Source: Acidobacteriota bacterium
Lineage (GTDB): Bacteria; Acidobacteriota; Blastocatellia; Pyrinomonadales; Pyrinomonadaceae
DNA: 64,000 nucleotides
NCBI GenBank assembly: GCA_019242475.1
Contig: JAFAVK010000045.1
Coordinates: 1-64,000, forward strand
Reading direction: 5' to 3'
Shown: one piece after another, positions 36,581 to 45,095 of the stretch
How the letters are laid out: the number at the start of each line of letters is the position of its first letter
How positions within the stretch are numbered: position 1 is the first letter of the stretch
The notes under the pieces: generated by a model
Seen by the model: only the letters and a program-made list of their open reading frames with translations
Databases searched by the model: none
What the model was told of the DNA's origin: nothing
Translations under genes and position numbers: made by a program

Positions 36581-38788
36581 TTACTTGGCGATCTCGAAGT
36601 CTATCCACTGTGTTGCCGCGCGAGACTTGCCGCCGCCGGACTTCTCCGTGACCGTTATTTGCAGGACGTATTCGCCGGGCGCCGCGTCCGCGCCAAGGCG
36701 GAGCAGGCCGTCGTCCCGGAGTGTCTTCGTGTCCGCCTGCGGCCCCGGGTCGAAGGGCTTCTCCGGGCCGGCGAACACCTGTTGGCCGTCGTGGAAGAGG
36801 CGCACCTGCGTCGTTAGTTGCGGGCGCTTCGTCGCGGCGTCGGGCCGCGCGTTGTGAATCTGGTAGGTGTAGTGGAGCGCCGCGCCGGGGAGGAAGCGGC
36901 GTACCGCCGGGTTCGAAGGCGACTGGACGGGCGAGAGCGCGGCCTCGGCCGCCGCGGCGGGCGGAAGCTCCTGCACGCCGCCCGGCGTCTCCTCGGACAG
37001 GACAAGCGCCGAGAGCGCGAACGCCCCGCTCTTCAAGTCCGGAACCTCTACGAACTGGCTCGCGGAGCCGAGCCTCTTCGAGGCCCCGTCGCGCACCGCC
37101 ACGCGTAACTGGTACGCGCCCGGGGAACGCAGCGGCACGCCCGCCGCGTAGACGAGCCCGCCCCGCTTGACGAGCGCGAGCGTCTCGGGGCCGACGCGGA
37201 CTGTGTGCGTGCGCGTGAACTCGTTCGCCACGCGGCCGTCCTCGCCGAAGGTGACGGCGGCCACGTCCAACGTCAGGCGCTTCCAGCCGTCGGCCTCGTC
37301 GGTGAAGGTGAGGCCGGAGGCGTCGATGTGCAGCAGAACGCGCAGGGAGGGGCCGGCGTCGCCGTCCTGTTCGACAAAGGGGGTGAGGCGCAGGGACACT
37401 TCGGGCGCGGCCAGCGGCGAAGCGAGCGCGGCGTACAGCTGGCTGTCGCCCGTCGCCGTGCGCCGCGGCGGGGCCAAAACGTCGTCGGAGATGTCGAGGA
37501 AGCCCTTGCGCGAGCGCACGCGCAGGCCCGGACGCTTGACCGAGACTTCGAGCTTGCGGAAGCGGCGGACGCCGCCCTCGAACGCGTCGTCGGACGGGCG
37601 GTAGCCGAGCAGGTAGTAGCCGCGCTGCTCCTCGAAGGCGCGCCGCAGCCCGGTGTCCAGATCGTTGTTGTTGCGCGTGAAGGTGCCGCCCGTCTCCTCG
37701 GCCAGGTAGTTCAGACCGTACTTCGACTCCCAGAGGCTCGTCGCGCGTCCCGCGCGCAGCTCGCTCGTGCGATTCGGGTCAACGTCTTCGTCGGCCCCGA
37801 TGAAGTCGGGGTTGGCGAGCCCGCGCGCGTCCACGGTGTAGATAGCCACGCCCGAGCGGTTCGCGTAATCGGCCAGCCGCCGGAGCTGCTCGGCCCGCCG
37901 GCTGGTTGCATCCCCGTCGCCCGCGGCGAGCGACAGCCCGTCGGAGAAGACCACGACGGCCTTGCGCCCCGGCAGGGCGCGCATGTCGTGGAGCAGGAAG
38001 CGCAGCGTCGTGATGACGGGCGGATCGTCGGGCTCCACGCGGAAGTATTGGGCGCGCTCGCGCGCACGGCGCGTCATCTCCTCGGCGGCGGCGGGGGCGG
38101 GCGCGTCTGGCGTGTCATGCTCATCCGTCGGCTTGGGCCGGTTGATCGTCTCGAAGTCGCGCCGCGCCGGCTCGAAGATGTCAACCGGGTGGTCGCCCGG
38201 ACGCCAGTCGAGCCGGCGCACGGCGAGCGCGAGCTGGCTCCGGTCGGAGGTGAACTGCTGGAACACGCCGCCCCCGCCCGTGCGGAAGACGCCGACGAGG
38301 TCGTTCGGCTCGTACCTTTCGGCGACGAACTTCTTGAGCGTGTCGCGCACGGCGCCGAAACTGCCGAAAGACATGTACGCGTCGTCCACGACCAGTGCGA
38401 CCGTGCGCCGTACTTTATCGGCGCTGAGGCGCACCGGCGGCGGCGCCGCGTCTCGCGTTGCCACGGGTTGCGGCGCGCCGCCCTTCGCGGCCGACGAGGC
38501 GGGCGTGCCGGGGTATAGCTCGACGTAGGAGAAGCTCGTGATCTGCTTCGGGCGCCCGTCCTCGCGGATTTCAAAATCGTCGGCCGTCAGGCCCTTGACC
38601 TGCCGCCCGTCGGCGACCGTCACGACCGCATCGACCTGCACCAGGTTGGACGTGATCCGCACCACGTCATTCCCTTCAGGCTCTTCCCGCTGCTTCTGCA
38701 CGGGCGGGGCGGTGGTCTGGCACAGGGCGGGGGCCAGCAAAGAGAGTGTGAGACAGGAAGCGACGGCGAGTTTTCTAATCATACTCAT
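36581..38788 (-). CDS. Exported VWFA-related Acidobacterial-type protein
   Basis: The family is characteristic of Acidobacteriota secreted proteins. The 735-residue product has a signal peptide (MIRKLAVASCLTLSLLAPAL). An N-terminal domain has SNLVQVDAVVTVADGRQVKG and LTADDFEIREDG. The VWA-like domain has VALVVDDAYMSFGS and KAVVVFSDGLSL. A C-terminal beta-rich region completes it. The VWA metal-site residues are altered from the classic DxSxS (VDDAYMS). Start choices are TTG 38791, ATG 38788 and ATG 38782, with no strong Shine-Dalgarno. Function is unknown, possibly protein-protein adhesion outside the cell. Confidence 0.88.
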   Translation of the reverse strand: MSMIRKLAVASCLTLSLLAPALCQTTAPPVQKQREEPEGNDVVRITSNLVQVDAVVTVADGRQVKGLTADDFEIREDGRPKQITSFSYVELYPGTPASSAAKGGAPQPVATRDAAPPPVRLSADKVRRTVALVVDDAYMSFGSFGAVRDTLKKFVAERYEPNDLVGVFRTGGGGVFQQFTSDRSQLALAVRRLDWRPGDHPVDIFEPARRDFETINRPKPTDEHDTPDAPAPAAAEEMTRRARERAQYFRVEPDDPPVITTLRFLLHDMRALPGRKAVVVFSDGLSLAAGDGDATSRRAEQLRRLADYANRSGVAIYTVDARGLANPDFIGADEDVDPNRTSELRAGRATSLWESKYGLNYLAEETGGTFTRNNNDLDTGLRRAFEEQRGYYLLGYRPSDDAFEGGVRRFRKLEVSVKRPGLRVRSRKGFLDISDDVLAPPRRTATGDSQLYAALASPLAAPEVSLRLTPFVEQDGDAGPSLRVLLHIDASGLTFTDEADGWKRLTLDVAAVTFGEDGRVANEFTRTHTVRVGPETLALVKRGGLVYAAGVPLRSPGAYQLRVAVRDGASKRLGSASQFVEVPDLKSGAFALSALVLSEETPGGVQELPPAAAAEAALSPVQSPSNPAVRRFLPGAALHYTYQIHNARPDAATKRPQLTTQVRLFHDGQQVFAGPEKPFDPGPQADTKTLRDDGLLRLGADAAPGEYVLQITVTEKSGGGKSRAATQWIDFEIAK

Positions 38789-38835
38789 CAACCGGCCACA
38801 CGCACGAAGCAGGGGCGTCCTCAGTTAAAGCGGTG

Positions 38836-39234
38836 TTACGCCGGGCGTTCGCCCACGAAGTTCAGCTCGACGCCCACGCCCGCCGGGTCGCGGAGGAAGA
38901 TTTGTACCTGCCCCATCGAGGGCACCTCGGCCAGCTCGTACGGGACGCCGGAGCGCCGGAGGCGTTCGAGCGCCGACGGCAGCCCGCTACAGTTGAAGGC
39001 CACGTGGTCGAAGAAGCTCGGCCCGTGGCCGCCCCCGGCCCTCGGGTCGTCGGCGCCGCAGGCGGTCAGGTGGACGATGGGCTCCGGCCCGGCGTACAGC
39101 CAGAACCCTTCACGCATGAAATTCGGCCTCTCCCCGACGGCGAGCCCCAAGACCTCGACGTAAAAGTCTCTGACCCTTTCGAGCAACTCGCGCGGGGCCG
39201 TAATGTTGAAGTGACTCAAGCCCGCAATGTTCAT
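38836..39234 (-). CDS. VOC-family (glyoxalase/dioxygenase fold) protein
   Basis: The fold pairs beta-alpha-beta-beta-beta units around a metal site. The 132-residue product has MNIAGLSHFNITAPRELLER, YVEVLGLAVGERPNFMREGF, HVAFNCSG and IFLRDPAGVGVELNFVG. The metal ligands are probably His near the start, His in DHVAF and the Glu near the end. The ATG at 39234 has AAGGG upstream. Substrate is unknown. The α/β hydrolase gene lies 36 bases upstream, so they may be co-transcribed. Confidence 0.83.
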   Translation of the reverse strand: MNIAGLSHFNITAPRELLERVRDFYVEVLGLAVGERPNFMREGFWLYAGPEPIVHLTACGADDPRAGGGHGPSFFDHVAFNCSGLPSALERLRRSGVPYELAEVPSMGQVQIFLRDPAGVGVELNFVGERPA

Positions 39235-39270
39235 CACTTGACCCTTCCGTTGGCGCAACCCGCGAGCGCG

Positions 39271-40164
39271 CTACCTGCGTCCGCGGCGGTCTTTGGACTT
39301 GACCTCTTCCGATACCTCGCGGATCGCTTTGATGACCAGCTCCGGCTGATCCTGGTGTATGAAATGGCCGCTCTTCCCGGCCAGGACTTGCCTGCCCCGC
39401 GGCGAGCGCCGCACGAGGTCTCTCTGCATCTCCAGGTGGAGTTGGTAGTACCTGGGGGCCAGCGACGGGTTCGAATAATCCTCAGGCCTGTAGGGCAGCC
39501 CTTGAGTCAGCACGACCAGCGGGATGTCTCCGTGCCAGTTCAGCGCGTCCATCAGACCCCTCAGCGAGCATTGGTCGAGGCTCTCGTTTGGATTGCGGAC
39601 GACAAGGTCTTCGGGCCGGGCCTGCTTCAGCATCGCCTTGAACGTCTCGGGAGGTATCAGAGCCAGCCCGCGGTCGGGCTCGTCCTCGTGCGTCGAATCG
39701 ACCAAAACCATGCCGGCCACTTCGGCCGGGTAATAACTGGCGTAGAGACGGGCCAGGATGCCGCCGAGCGAGTGCCCGACCAGGACGTACGGGCCGGGCA
39801 CCTTCGCGTTCGACAGAAGCGCGTGCAGGTCTTCGGTGAAAGCCACGACGGTGCGGGGCGTCGGGGCCGGGTCGCTCCCGCCGAGGCCGGCCCGGTCGTA
39901 CGAGCAGACGCGGGCGAACTTCGCCACCTCCGGCTGGACGCGGTTCCAGGTCGAAGAATAGTTGCCGAACCCCGCCTCCAGGATGACCGTGGGGCCGCCC
40001 CCGGCGCTGTCGCCCGAGCAGTTAATGTACAAGCGGCGCCCTCCGACATCCACCCACGCCCCTGTCTGCGGAGGGGCGACGCCGCCCGCGCTCTGGGCGG
40101 CGCTGCATTGGGCCGACACCGTCACGTAGAGCGCCAGCAGTAGAACCCTTTTAACTGCACCCAT
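39271..40164 (-). CDS. Exported alpha/beta hydrolase
   Basis: The 297-residue product has a signal peptide (MGAVKRVLLLALYVTVSAQC). The hydrolase domain has VILEAGFGNYSSTWN, YDRAGLGGSDP, nucleophile elbow VGHSLGGILARLYAS, acid in VLVDSTHEDEP or later, and a C-terminal catalytic His in GKSGHFIHQDQPELV. ATG 40164 is preferred over 40182 for the signal peptide's basic start. Substrate is unknown; ester or lactone cleavage is likely from the fold. Confidence 0.85.
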   Translation of the reverse strand: MGAVKRVLLLALYVTVSAQCSAAQSAGGVAPPQTGAWVDVGGRRLYINCSGDSAGGGPTVILEAGFGNYSSTWNRVQPEVAKFARVCSYDRAGLGGSDPAPTPRTVVAFTEDLHALLSNAKVPGPYVLVGHSLGGILARLYASYYPAEVAGMVLVDSTHEDEPDRGLALIPPETFKAMLKQARPEDLVVRNPNESLDQCSLRGLMDALNWHGDIPLVVLTQGLPYRPEDYSNPSLAPRYYQLHLEMQRDLVRRSPRGRQVLAGKSGHFIHQDQPELVIKAIREVSEEVKSKDRRGRR

Positions 40165-40212
40165 AGAGCCCCCGCTAATCAAATCGTTGTGGCCTCGCTC
40201 AACTGCAACCCG

Positions 40213-42021
40213 CTACAGGAGCAGCACGCCCGCGACGACGGCGACGACGAGCGCAACGCAGGTCAAAAGGATCGACCAGCCGTTGCTGCCGAGCGGCCCC
40301 TCGCCCTCAAGCCCCCTCTCCAAACGGCGCGGGAAGTAGAGGTGCGCGAGCCCGAGCGACACGCAGGTGAGCGCGAGGCAGTAGACCCTGTGCGTCAGGA
40401 TGGGCGCGCGCGGGCCGGACGTTCCCGCCAGGTCGGCGTAAGTCCAGAGGCCGTAGAGCACGGGGTTGTAGAGCCAGTGGTTGTAGCCCTGCGTGTAGAG
40501 GTAGAAGAGCCCGCCGACGGCGGCGAAGCTCACCGCGTAAGCGACGTACTTGTCGCGCAGCAGGACGTTGAGCGCGACGGAGAGGGCCGCCGAGAGGGCG
40601 ACGCTCGGGAGCAGAATCCAGCCGTAGACGGAGAGGTAGGCGGAAGGCTCGACGGGCGTCTCCCCCTTCAAGAGCTGTATCAAGCAGGCCGTCAGCCCCG
40701 TGAGCGCGACGAGCGAGACGCACATCAGGAGCGTCGCGAAGAACTTCGAGAGCAGCAGGACGAAGTTCGGGGCCGGGACGCTCCACAGCACGGGCTCGAT
40801 TCTCACCTCGCGGTCGCGGTGCATCGCCTCGCCAGTGTAGAAGACGACGAGGGCGATGAGGAAGAGCAGGGAGGACTTCGCGGTGCTGCCCGCGTAGGCG
40901 CCCGAGTAGGAGCCCTCCGGGTTGACGCGGAAGAACAGCTCCAACACCGAGAAGGCGACGGCCAGCGGCGCCAGCACGATCAGTCCGCGCTCGGCGCGCA
41001 GCAGACGGAACTCCACGCCGAGCGCCGCGATCAACTGCCCGAAGTACGTCCCCGCCCCTTCTTCCGCGACCCCGACCGGCGGGAGCGTCAAAGCCCTCGG
41101 GGCTGTCCGCTGCACCCGTATGTGGGCGGCGTCCGCCCCGCCGAAGAGCAGCCCCCTGTCGCCCGAGAGGTCGAGGAGCGTCGCCGCGCCTTCGGCTTGT
41201 GAAGGCTCGGAGCGTTTGAAGCGGAAGTAGAGAATCGTCAGGCTGGCCGCGGCGACGAGGAGCACCAGCACGCGGTTGATGATTAAGTCCGGGCCGTAGC
41301 TGAAGGTGAGCCGGTTGATCGAAGCGGCGTCGGCCCACTCCGCCCCGCGCGCGCGCTGGACGATGTCCGGCCAGTTCATCAGCAGCGGGTCGAGCCTGAC
41401 CCGCCAGACGGAGGGGAGCGGCTTCAACAGGACTTGAAAGATGATGTAGGCCGGGTAGAAGAGGACGCCGAGGCCGTAGACGAGTTTCGGGCTGCGCGTC
41501 AGCGTCCCGACGGTGAAGTAGACCGCGCCGAGGAGCACGTGCGAGACGACGACCAGCATCAGGAAGTGCAGGATGAACGGCGTCACGCGCGCGGGCAGTA
41601 CGACCATCCCCGCCGGGCGGAACGCCTGAAACAGGACGAGCGCCAGGGCGAAGACGGCCTGGCAGCAGAAGAGCACGAAGTAGTTGCCGAAGAACTTCCC
41701 GAGCAGGTAGGCGGCGCGGCCGACCGGCTTTGAAAGGATGAGCGGGTGGACGCCCGTGCGGAAGTCACGGATGACGGGGTCGCCCATCATCAGGGCGGTG
41801 AAGAGCGGCAGCGTCAGGAACGAGAAGCCGATGAAGTTCCTGAGGATGAAGAAGTCGCCGTTCGTCGCCCAGCCGTAGGAGTTGGCCGCCCCCTTCGCCC
41901 ACCAGAGCCAGGCGTTCGCGCCGAACAGGGCCAACATCACGTAGGGGACGACGCGCTTCGAGTTGAGCAGCACCTCCGTCCGGAAGACCGCGGCGAAGGG
42001 CGTCCTTGTGAGGGCGTTCAT
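40213..42021 (-). CDS. ABC-2-type transporter permease
   Basis: The 602-residue product has about twelve hydrophobic segments in two halves. Each half resembles an ABC-2 permease (MNALTRTPFAAVFRTEVLLN, and a second start LIAALGVEFRLLRAERGLIV near the middle). It therefore looks like a fused pair. The ATG at 42021 overlaps the ATPase stop by 4 bases. Transported substrate is unknown. Confidence 0.87.
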   Translation of the reverse strand: MNALTRTPFAAVFRTEVLLNSKRVVPYVMLALFGANAWLWWAKGAANSYGWATNGDFFILRNFIGFSFLTLPLFTALMMGDPVIRDFRTGVHPLILSKPVGRAAYLLGKFFGNYFVLFCCQAVFALALVLFQAFRPAGMVVLPARVTPFILHFLMLVVVSHVLLGAVYFTVGTLTRSPKLVYGLGVLFYPAYIIFQVLLKPLPSVWRVRLDPLLMNWPDIVQRARGAEWADAASINRLTFSYGPDLIINRVLVLLVAAASLTILYFRFKRSEPSQAEGAATLLDLSGDRGLLFGGADAAHIRVQRTAPRALTLPPVGVAEEGAGTYFGQLIAALGVEFRLLRAERGLIVLAPLAVAFSVLELFFRVNPEGSYSGAYAGSTAKSSLLFLIALVVFYTGEAMHRDREVRIEPVLWSVPAPNFVLLLSKFFATLLMCVSLVALTGLTACLIQLLKGETPVEPSAYLSVYGWILLPSVALSAALSVALNVLLRDKYVAYAVSFAAVGGLFYLYTQGYNHWLYNPVLYGLWTYADLAGTSGPRAPILTHRVYCLALTCVSLGLAHLYFPRRLERGLEGEGPLGSNGWSILLTCVALVVAVVAGVLLL

Positions 42022-42908
42022 ACCCGAAGCCCCTCCGGCGTCCGGCTGACGACGCTGAAGTAGTAGTCTTCGAGAGTCGGGGTCGAGGGGGCGAACTCCT
42101 CGCCCGGCGCCCCGCCTGCGGCCAACACGCGCAGGCGCGCCCGCCCGTCGAACGTCTGCGAGGAGATGACCTCGAAGCGCGACTTGAAGGACGCGACCGT
42201 TTCGCGCGGCACCGACGCCTCCCAGACCGAGCCGTCCAACCGCCCGACCGCCTCCCGCGGCGTGCACGAGGCGAGGATTTCGCCCTTGCGGATGACGGCC
42301 ATGCGGCCGCACAGGTTCGACACGTCGGAGACGATGTGGGTCGAGAGGATGACGACGGCCGTTTCGCTCGCCGTCTCGGAGAGCAGGTTGTGGAAGCGGA
42401 CGCGCTCCTCCGGATCGAGCCCGGCCGTCGGCTCGTCCACGATGATGAGCCGCGGCCGGCCGATGAGCGCCTGCGCGATGCCGAGCCGCTGCCGCATCCC
42501 GCCCGAGAAACCGCCTACCTTCTGCGCACGGGCCGAGGTGAGGTTGACCCTCTCCAACAGCGCGCCGATGAGTGATGCGCGCTCGCGTGCGTCGGTGACG
42601 CCCTTGAGCTTGCAGAAGTAGTCGAGCGTCTGCTCCGCGGTCAGCGTCGGGTAGAGCCCGAACTCCTGCGGCAGGTACCCGAGCACGCGGCGCGCCCGGC
42701 CCTTCTGCGCCAGGAGGTCGATGCCGTTCAACTCGGCCGCGCCCTCGTCGGGTTCGAGCAGCGTCGCCAGGATTTTCATCAGCGTCGTCTTGCCCGCGCC
42801 GTTCGGGCCGAGCAGGCCGAACATCCCCGCGCCGACTTCGAGGTCGATCCCCTTCAGGGCCTGAATCCGGTTCCCGTAGGTCTTCTTCAGCCCTTTGATC
42901 TTGAGCAT
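42018..42908 (-). CDS. ABC transporter ATP-binding protein
   Basis: This is the ATPase partner of the permease just downstream. Walker A GPNGAGKTT, Q-loop YLPQEFGLYP, signature GGFSGGMRQRLG, Walker B LIIVDEPTAGLD and H-loop STHIVSD are present in 296 residues. The ATG at 42908 matches the family start MLKIKGLKKTYG; an earlier ATG at 42926 adds six residues. The C-terminal extension of about 80 residues is typical of ABC-2 exporters. Confidence 0.93.
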   Translation of the reverse strand: MLKIKGLKKTYGNRIQALKGIDLEVGAGMFGLLGPNGAGKTTLMKILATLLEPDEGAAELNGIDLLAQKGRARRVLGYLPQEFGLYPTLTAEQTLDYFCKLKGVTDARERASLIGALLERVNLTSARAQKVGGFSGGMRQRLGIAQALIGRPRLIIVDEPTAGLDPEERVRFHNLLSETASETAVVILSTHIVSDVSNLCGRMAVIRKGEILASCTPREAVGRLDGSVWEASVPRETVASFKSRFEVISSQTFDGRARLRVLAAGGAPGEEFAPSTPTLEDYYFSVVSRTPEGLRV

Positions 42909-42961
42909 GGGTTTACGCCAGAGCACCTTCGCGGCGGCGGTCGGGACGTGTGGAGACGGGC

Positions 42962-43612
42962 CTAAGCGCGCCGGCGCCTTCGCGCGGCGGCCACCCCCGC
43001 CAGGCCGGTCGTGAGCAGCAGGAGCGTGGCGGGCTCCGGGGTGGGGTCTGTGAAGTTGGCCTCGAAGTGGCGGAAGTTGTAATTCGTCTGGGTGCCGAGG
43101 AAGAAGACGTCATACGTAAAAGTTATCTCGCCCTGCCCCATGACGAAGAGGCTCGTCCCGCCCGTCCCGTCGAACCTGGAGCCGGAGACCGTGCCCGTCA
43201 GGGTGAAGGGCACGGTCAGGGTGTAGGTGGTCGGGTCGCCGGGGTTGAGCTGCGGGAAAGTGAAGGAGCCGGCGTCGATGACTAAACGCGCGTGGACGCC
43301 GTCGGGGCCTGTGACGGTGTTGTCCTGATTGTAGCAAGTCCCGCTGAAGCAGAGGCTGCCCCGGTCGCCGAAGAATTGCGTGCCGCCCAGCGTGCGCGCC
43401 GAGCCGCCGGCAAACAGCCTCGCGCCGGCGAGCTGCGACTCGGAGATGTTGGCCGAGTTGAAGCTGAAGTTCTGGCCGGAGATGTTGATGGCCGTCGGCC
43501 CGGCCAAGCCGGTGCTGACGAATTGACCGCCGGTGATGATGACCGGGTCGGCGTGGGCGGCCAGGGGCAGCAGGCAGAGGAAGAGAGCGGCGAGTGTGAT
43601 TCGTACTTTCAA
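42962..43612 (-). CDS. PEP-CTERM anchor-domain exported protein
   Basis: PEP-CTERM proteins are sorted by an exosortase and often coupled to exopolysaccharide. The 216-residue product has a signal peptide (ITLAALFLCLLPLAAHADPV), a beta-rich body, and a C-terminal PEP motif (TPEPATLLLLTTGLAGVAAA) followed by an Arg cluster. The start is TTG at 43612 with GGAGG upstream. The exosortase is not in this window. The ABC transporter genes lie 53 bases downstream in the same direction. Confidence 0.88.
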   Translation of the reverse strand: MKVRITLAALFLCLLPLAAHADPVIITGGQFVSTGLAGPTAINISGQNFSFNSANISESQLAGARLFAGGSARTLGGTQFFGDRGSLCFSGTCYNQDNTVTGPDGVHARLVIDAGSFTFPQLNPGDPTTYTLTVPFTLTGTVSGSRFDGTGGTSLFVMGQGEITFTYDVFFLGTQTNYNFRHFEANFTDPTPEPATLLLLTTGLAGVAAARRRRRA

Positions 43613-43740
43613 CGAGGTGGCCTCCGTCTTGTTTTCTCAGCCCCCGCACGGTTCGTCAACGCCTTCCGAGGAATCCGTCGGGAGCGACCGCCGTAGATAA
43701 TGCCCCGCCGCGGCCGGCCGGCGCAACGATTTTCCGAAAA

Positions 43741-44562
43741 TCAGGGTTTCAGCTCGCCCCGGTTGTAGGCCGAGATGAAAGCCTCCGTCACGTCGGGCGC
43801 GTCGGCCGGGAGGGGCAGGTCGAACGGCGGGAGCGTGTCGTCCTTCTCCAACTTGCTGAGGTCGAAGACGAAGGTGAGGCCGTTCTTCTTACAGAAAGAC
43901 ATCAAAGCCCTCCCGATCTCTTCGTAGACGGGGCCGGTCAACTCCTTGACCCGTTTGTCGAGCGCCGCCTGGGCGGCCTCCTGCCTCTTCTTGACTTCGG
44001 CCTCAAGCTTCTCCCGCCGCTCCCCCGAGGCCGCCTCCGACTCCTCGCGGAGCTTCTGTATCTCCGCCTTGCGCGGCGCGAACTCCTGTGTGACCCTGCC
44101 GAAAGCCTTGACGAGACTCGTGACGCCCGCCCGCTCGCGGCCGAAGGCTTCGGTGTCGATGAGGGCCACCGTCGCGGCGGGGACGTTGACGGCCGGCGCC
44201 GCGAGCCCCTTCGGCCCGGAGGGCTTCGACTTCAACGCCTTGATGAAGTAGTCGCTGATGTCCACGCTGCCGTCGGCGATGAAGACCGCCCCCGCCAACG
44301 CCCCGGGGTCGAAGAGCTTGACGTTGAGGGCGTCGCCGAACGCCCTGAGCGCCGCGAGCGTGTCGTTCGCCTTCGGGTTGATGCCCCTCTGCGCCAGGCA
44401 CTCGCTGTCGAAGACCGCGAAGCGCGTCGCGGGCGCGCGCAGGGTCTGTCCGGCGCCTTCCTGAGACGACGGCGACGGCCGCCCGTCGCCCCGCACCCCG
44501 TGCGGGAGCGCGAGGTAGGTCGTCATGACCGTTATAAGAAATGCCGCCCCGAGGACTCTCAT
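43741..44562 (-). CDS. OmpH/Skp-family periplasmic chaperone-like protein
   Basis: Skp-type proteins hold outer-membrane proteins during periplasmic transit. The 273-residue product has a signal peptide (MRVLGAAFLITVMTTYLALP). A first ligand-like domain has RFAVFDSECLAQRGINPKA. The OmpH-like domain has VALIDTEAFGRERAGVTSLV, a coiled-coil QKLREESEAASGERREKLEA and FVFDLSKLEKDD with a C-terminal DVTEAFISAYN. It looks like a duplicated start segment plus one OmpH domain. AAGGAGA precedes the ATG, which overlaps the pseudogene's TGA. Confidence 0.78.
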   Translation of the reverse strand: MRVLGAAFLITVMTTYLALPHGVRGDGRPSPSSQEGAGQTLRAPATRFAVFDSECLAQRGINPKANDTLAALRAFGDALNVKLFDPGALAGAVFIADGSVDISDYFIKALKSKPSGPKGLAAPAVNVPAATVALIDTEAFGRERAGVTSLVKAFGRVTQEFAPRKAEIQKLREESEAASGERREKLEAEVKKRQEAAQAALDKRVKELTGPVYEEIGRALMSFCKKNGLTFVFDLSKLEKDDTLPPFDLPLPADAPDVTEAFISAYNRGELKP

Positions 44563-44790
44563 GGATTCTCCTTCTTCGTAGCGGTCTTCGCACCCGGGCC
44601 GCGCAGCGAGACGCCGAAGTGTTCGAGCAGCGCGGCGTCACACTCGGCCTCGTCGTGCAGTTCGAGTTCGACTCTTTCGTCACCCCGCGTCGTGATGAGC
44701 CGCGCGCCGCTCAGCGTCAAGCGCCCCTCGGGCGTGAGGCGCGAGCATGCCGCGGTAGTCGATGCGTTCGAGGTAGGCTTCAACGTCCAT
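44559..44790 (-). pseudogene. Internally deleted arylamine N-acetyltransferase remnant
   Basis: Reading from ATG 44790, the first 14 residues (MDVEAYLERIDYRG) match the start of arylamine N-acetyltransferases. In another frame, the end (GRLTLSGARLITTRGDERVE, then LELHDEAECDAALLEHFGVS) matches the family's C-terminus. About 200 residues, including the catalytic Cys-His-Asp triad, are missing, with a frameshift at about 44740. A 74-residue frame from 44783 spans the C-terminal part and its TGA overlaps ompH by 4 bases, which may keep the fragment as a translational bridge. Confidence 0.7.
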
Positions 44791-44813
44791 CCGAATACTT
44801 CAACGCGTTACGT

Positions 44814-45089
44814 TCAGAGCAGCGGTGCGATTGACTCGGCCGCCTCCGCGGACGTGACGACGGGGACGAACTCGAACTCCACCAAGTCCCGCCAGTGCGC
44901 CGCCCACTCTTCGAGGAGGCGCGGGTCTTCACACTCCATCAACTGGAAGCAGCGGCCGAAGTCCGGCTCGACCCAGCTCCCGACGTACTTCAACCCTTCC
45001 GGCGCCATGCGCCCGCGCTCGCGGAAGCGCCGGTAGACGGCCGCCGCCCGCTCGCGCCCGCCGAAGCGCTCGATGACCATGAAGAGCAT
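44814..45089 (-). CDS. DUF3303 family protein
   Basis: The 91-residue product begins MLFMVIERFGGRERAAAVYR and has GLKYVGSWVEPDFGRCFQLM and WAAHWRDLVEFEFVPVV, as in DUF3303 proteins. These are small dimeric alpha-beta barrel-like proteins of unknown function. AAGGCGG precedes the ATG. It lies 6 bases after the SH3 protein gene and 23 before the NAT remnant. Confidence 0.82.
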   Translation of the reverse strand: MLFMVIERFGGRERAAAVYRRFRERGRMAPEGLKYVGSWVEPDFGRCFQLMECEDPRLLEEWAAHWRDLVEFEFVPVVTSAEAAESIAPLL

Positions 45090-45095
45090 TCCGCC

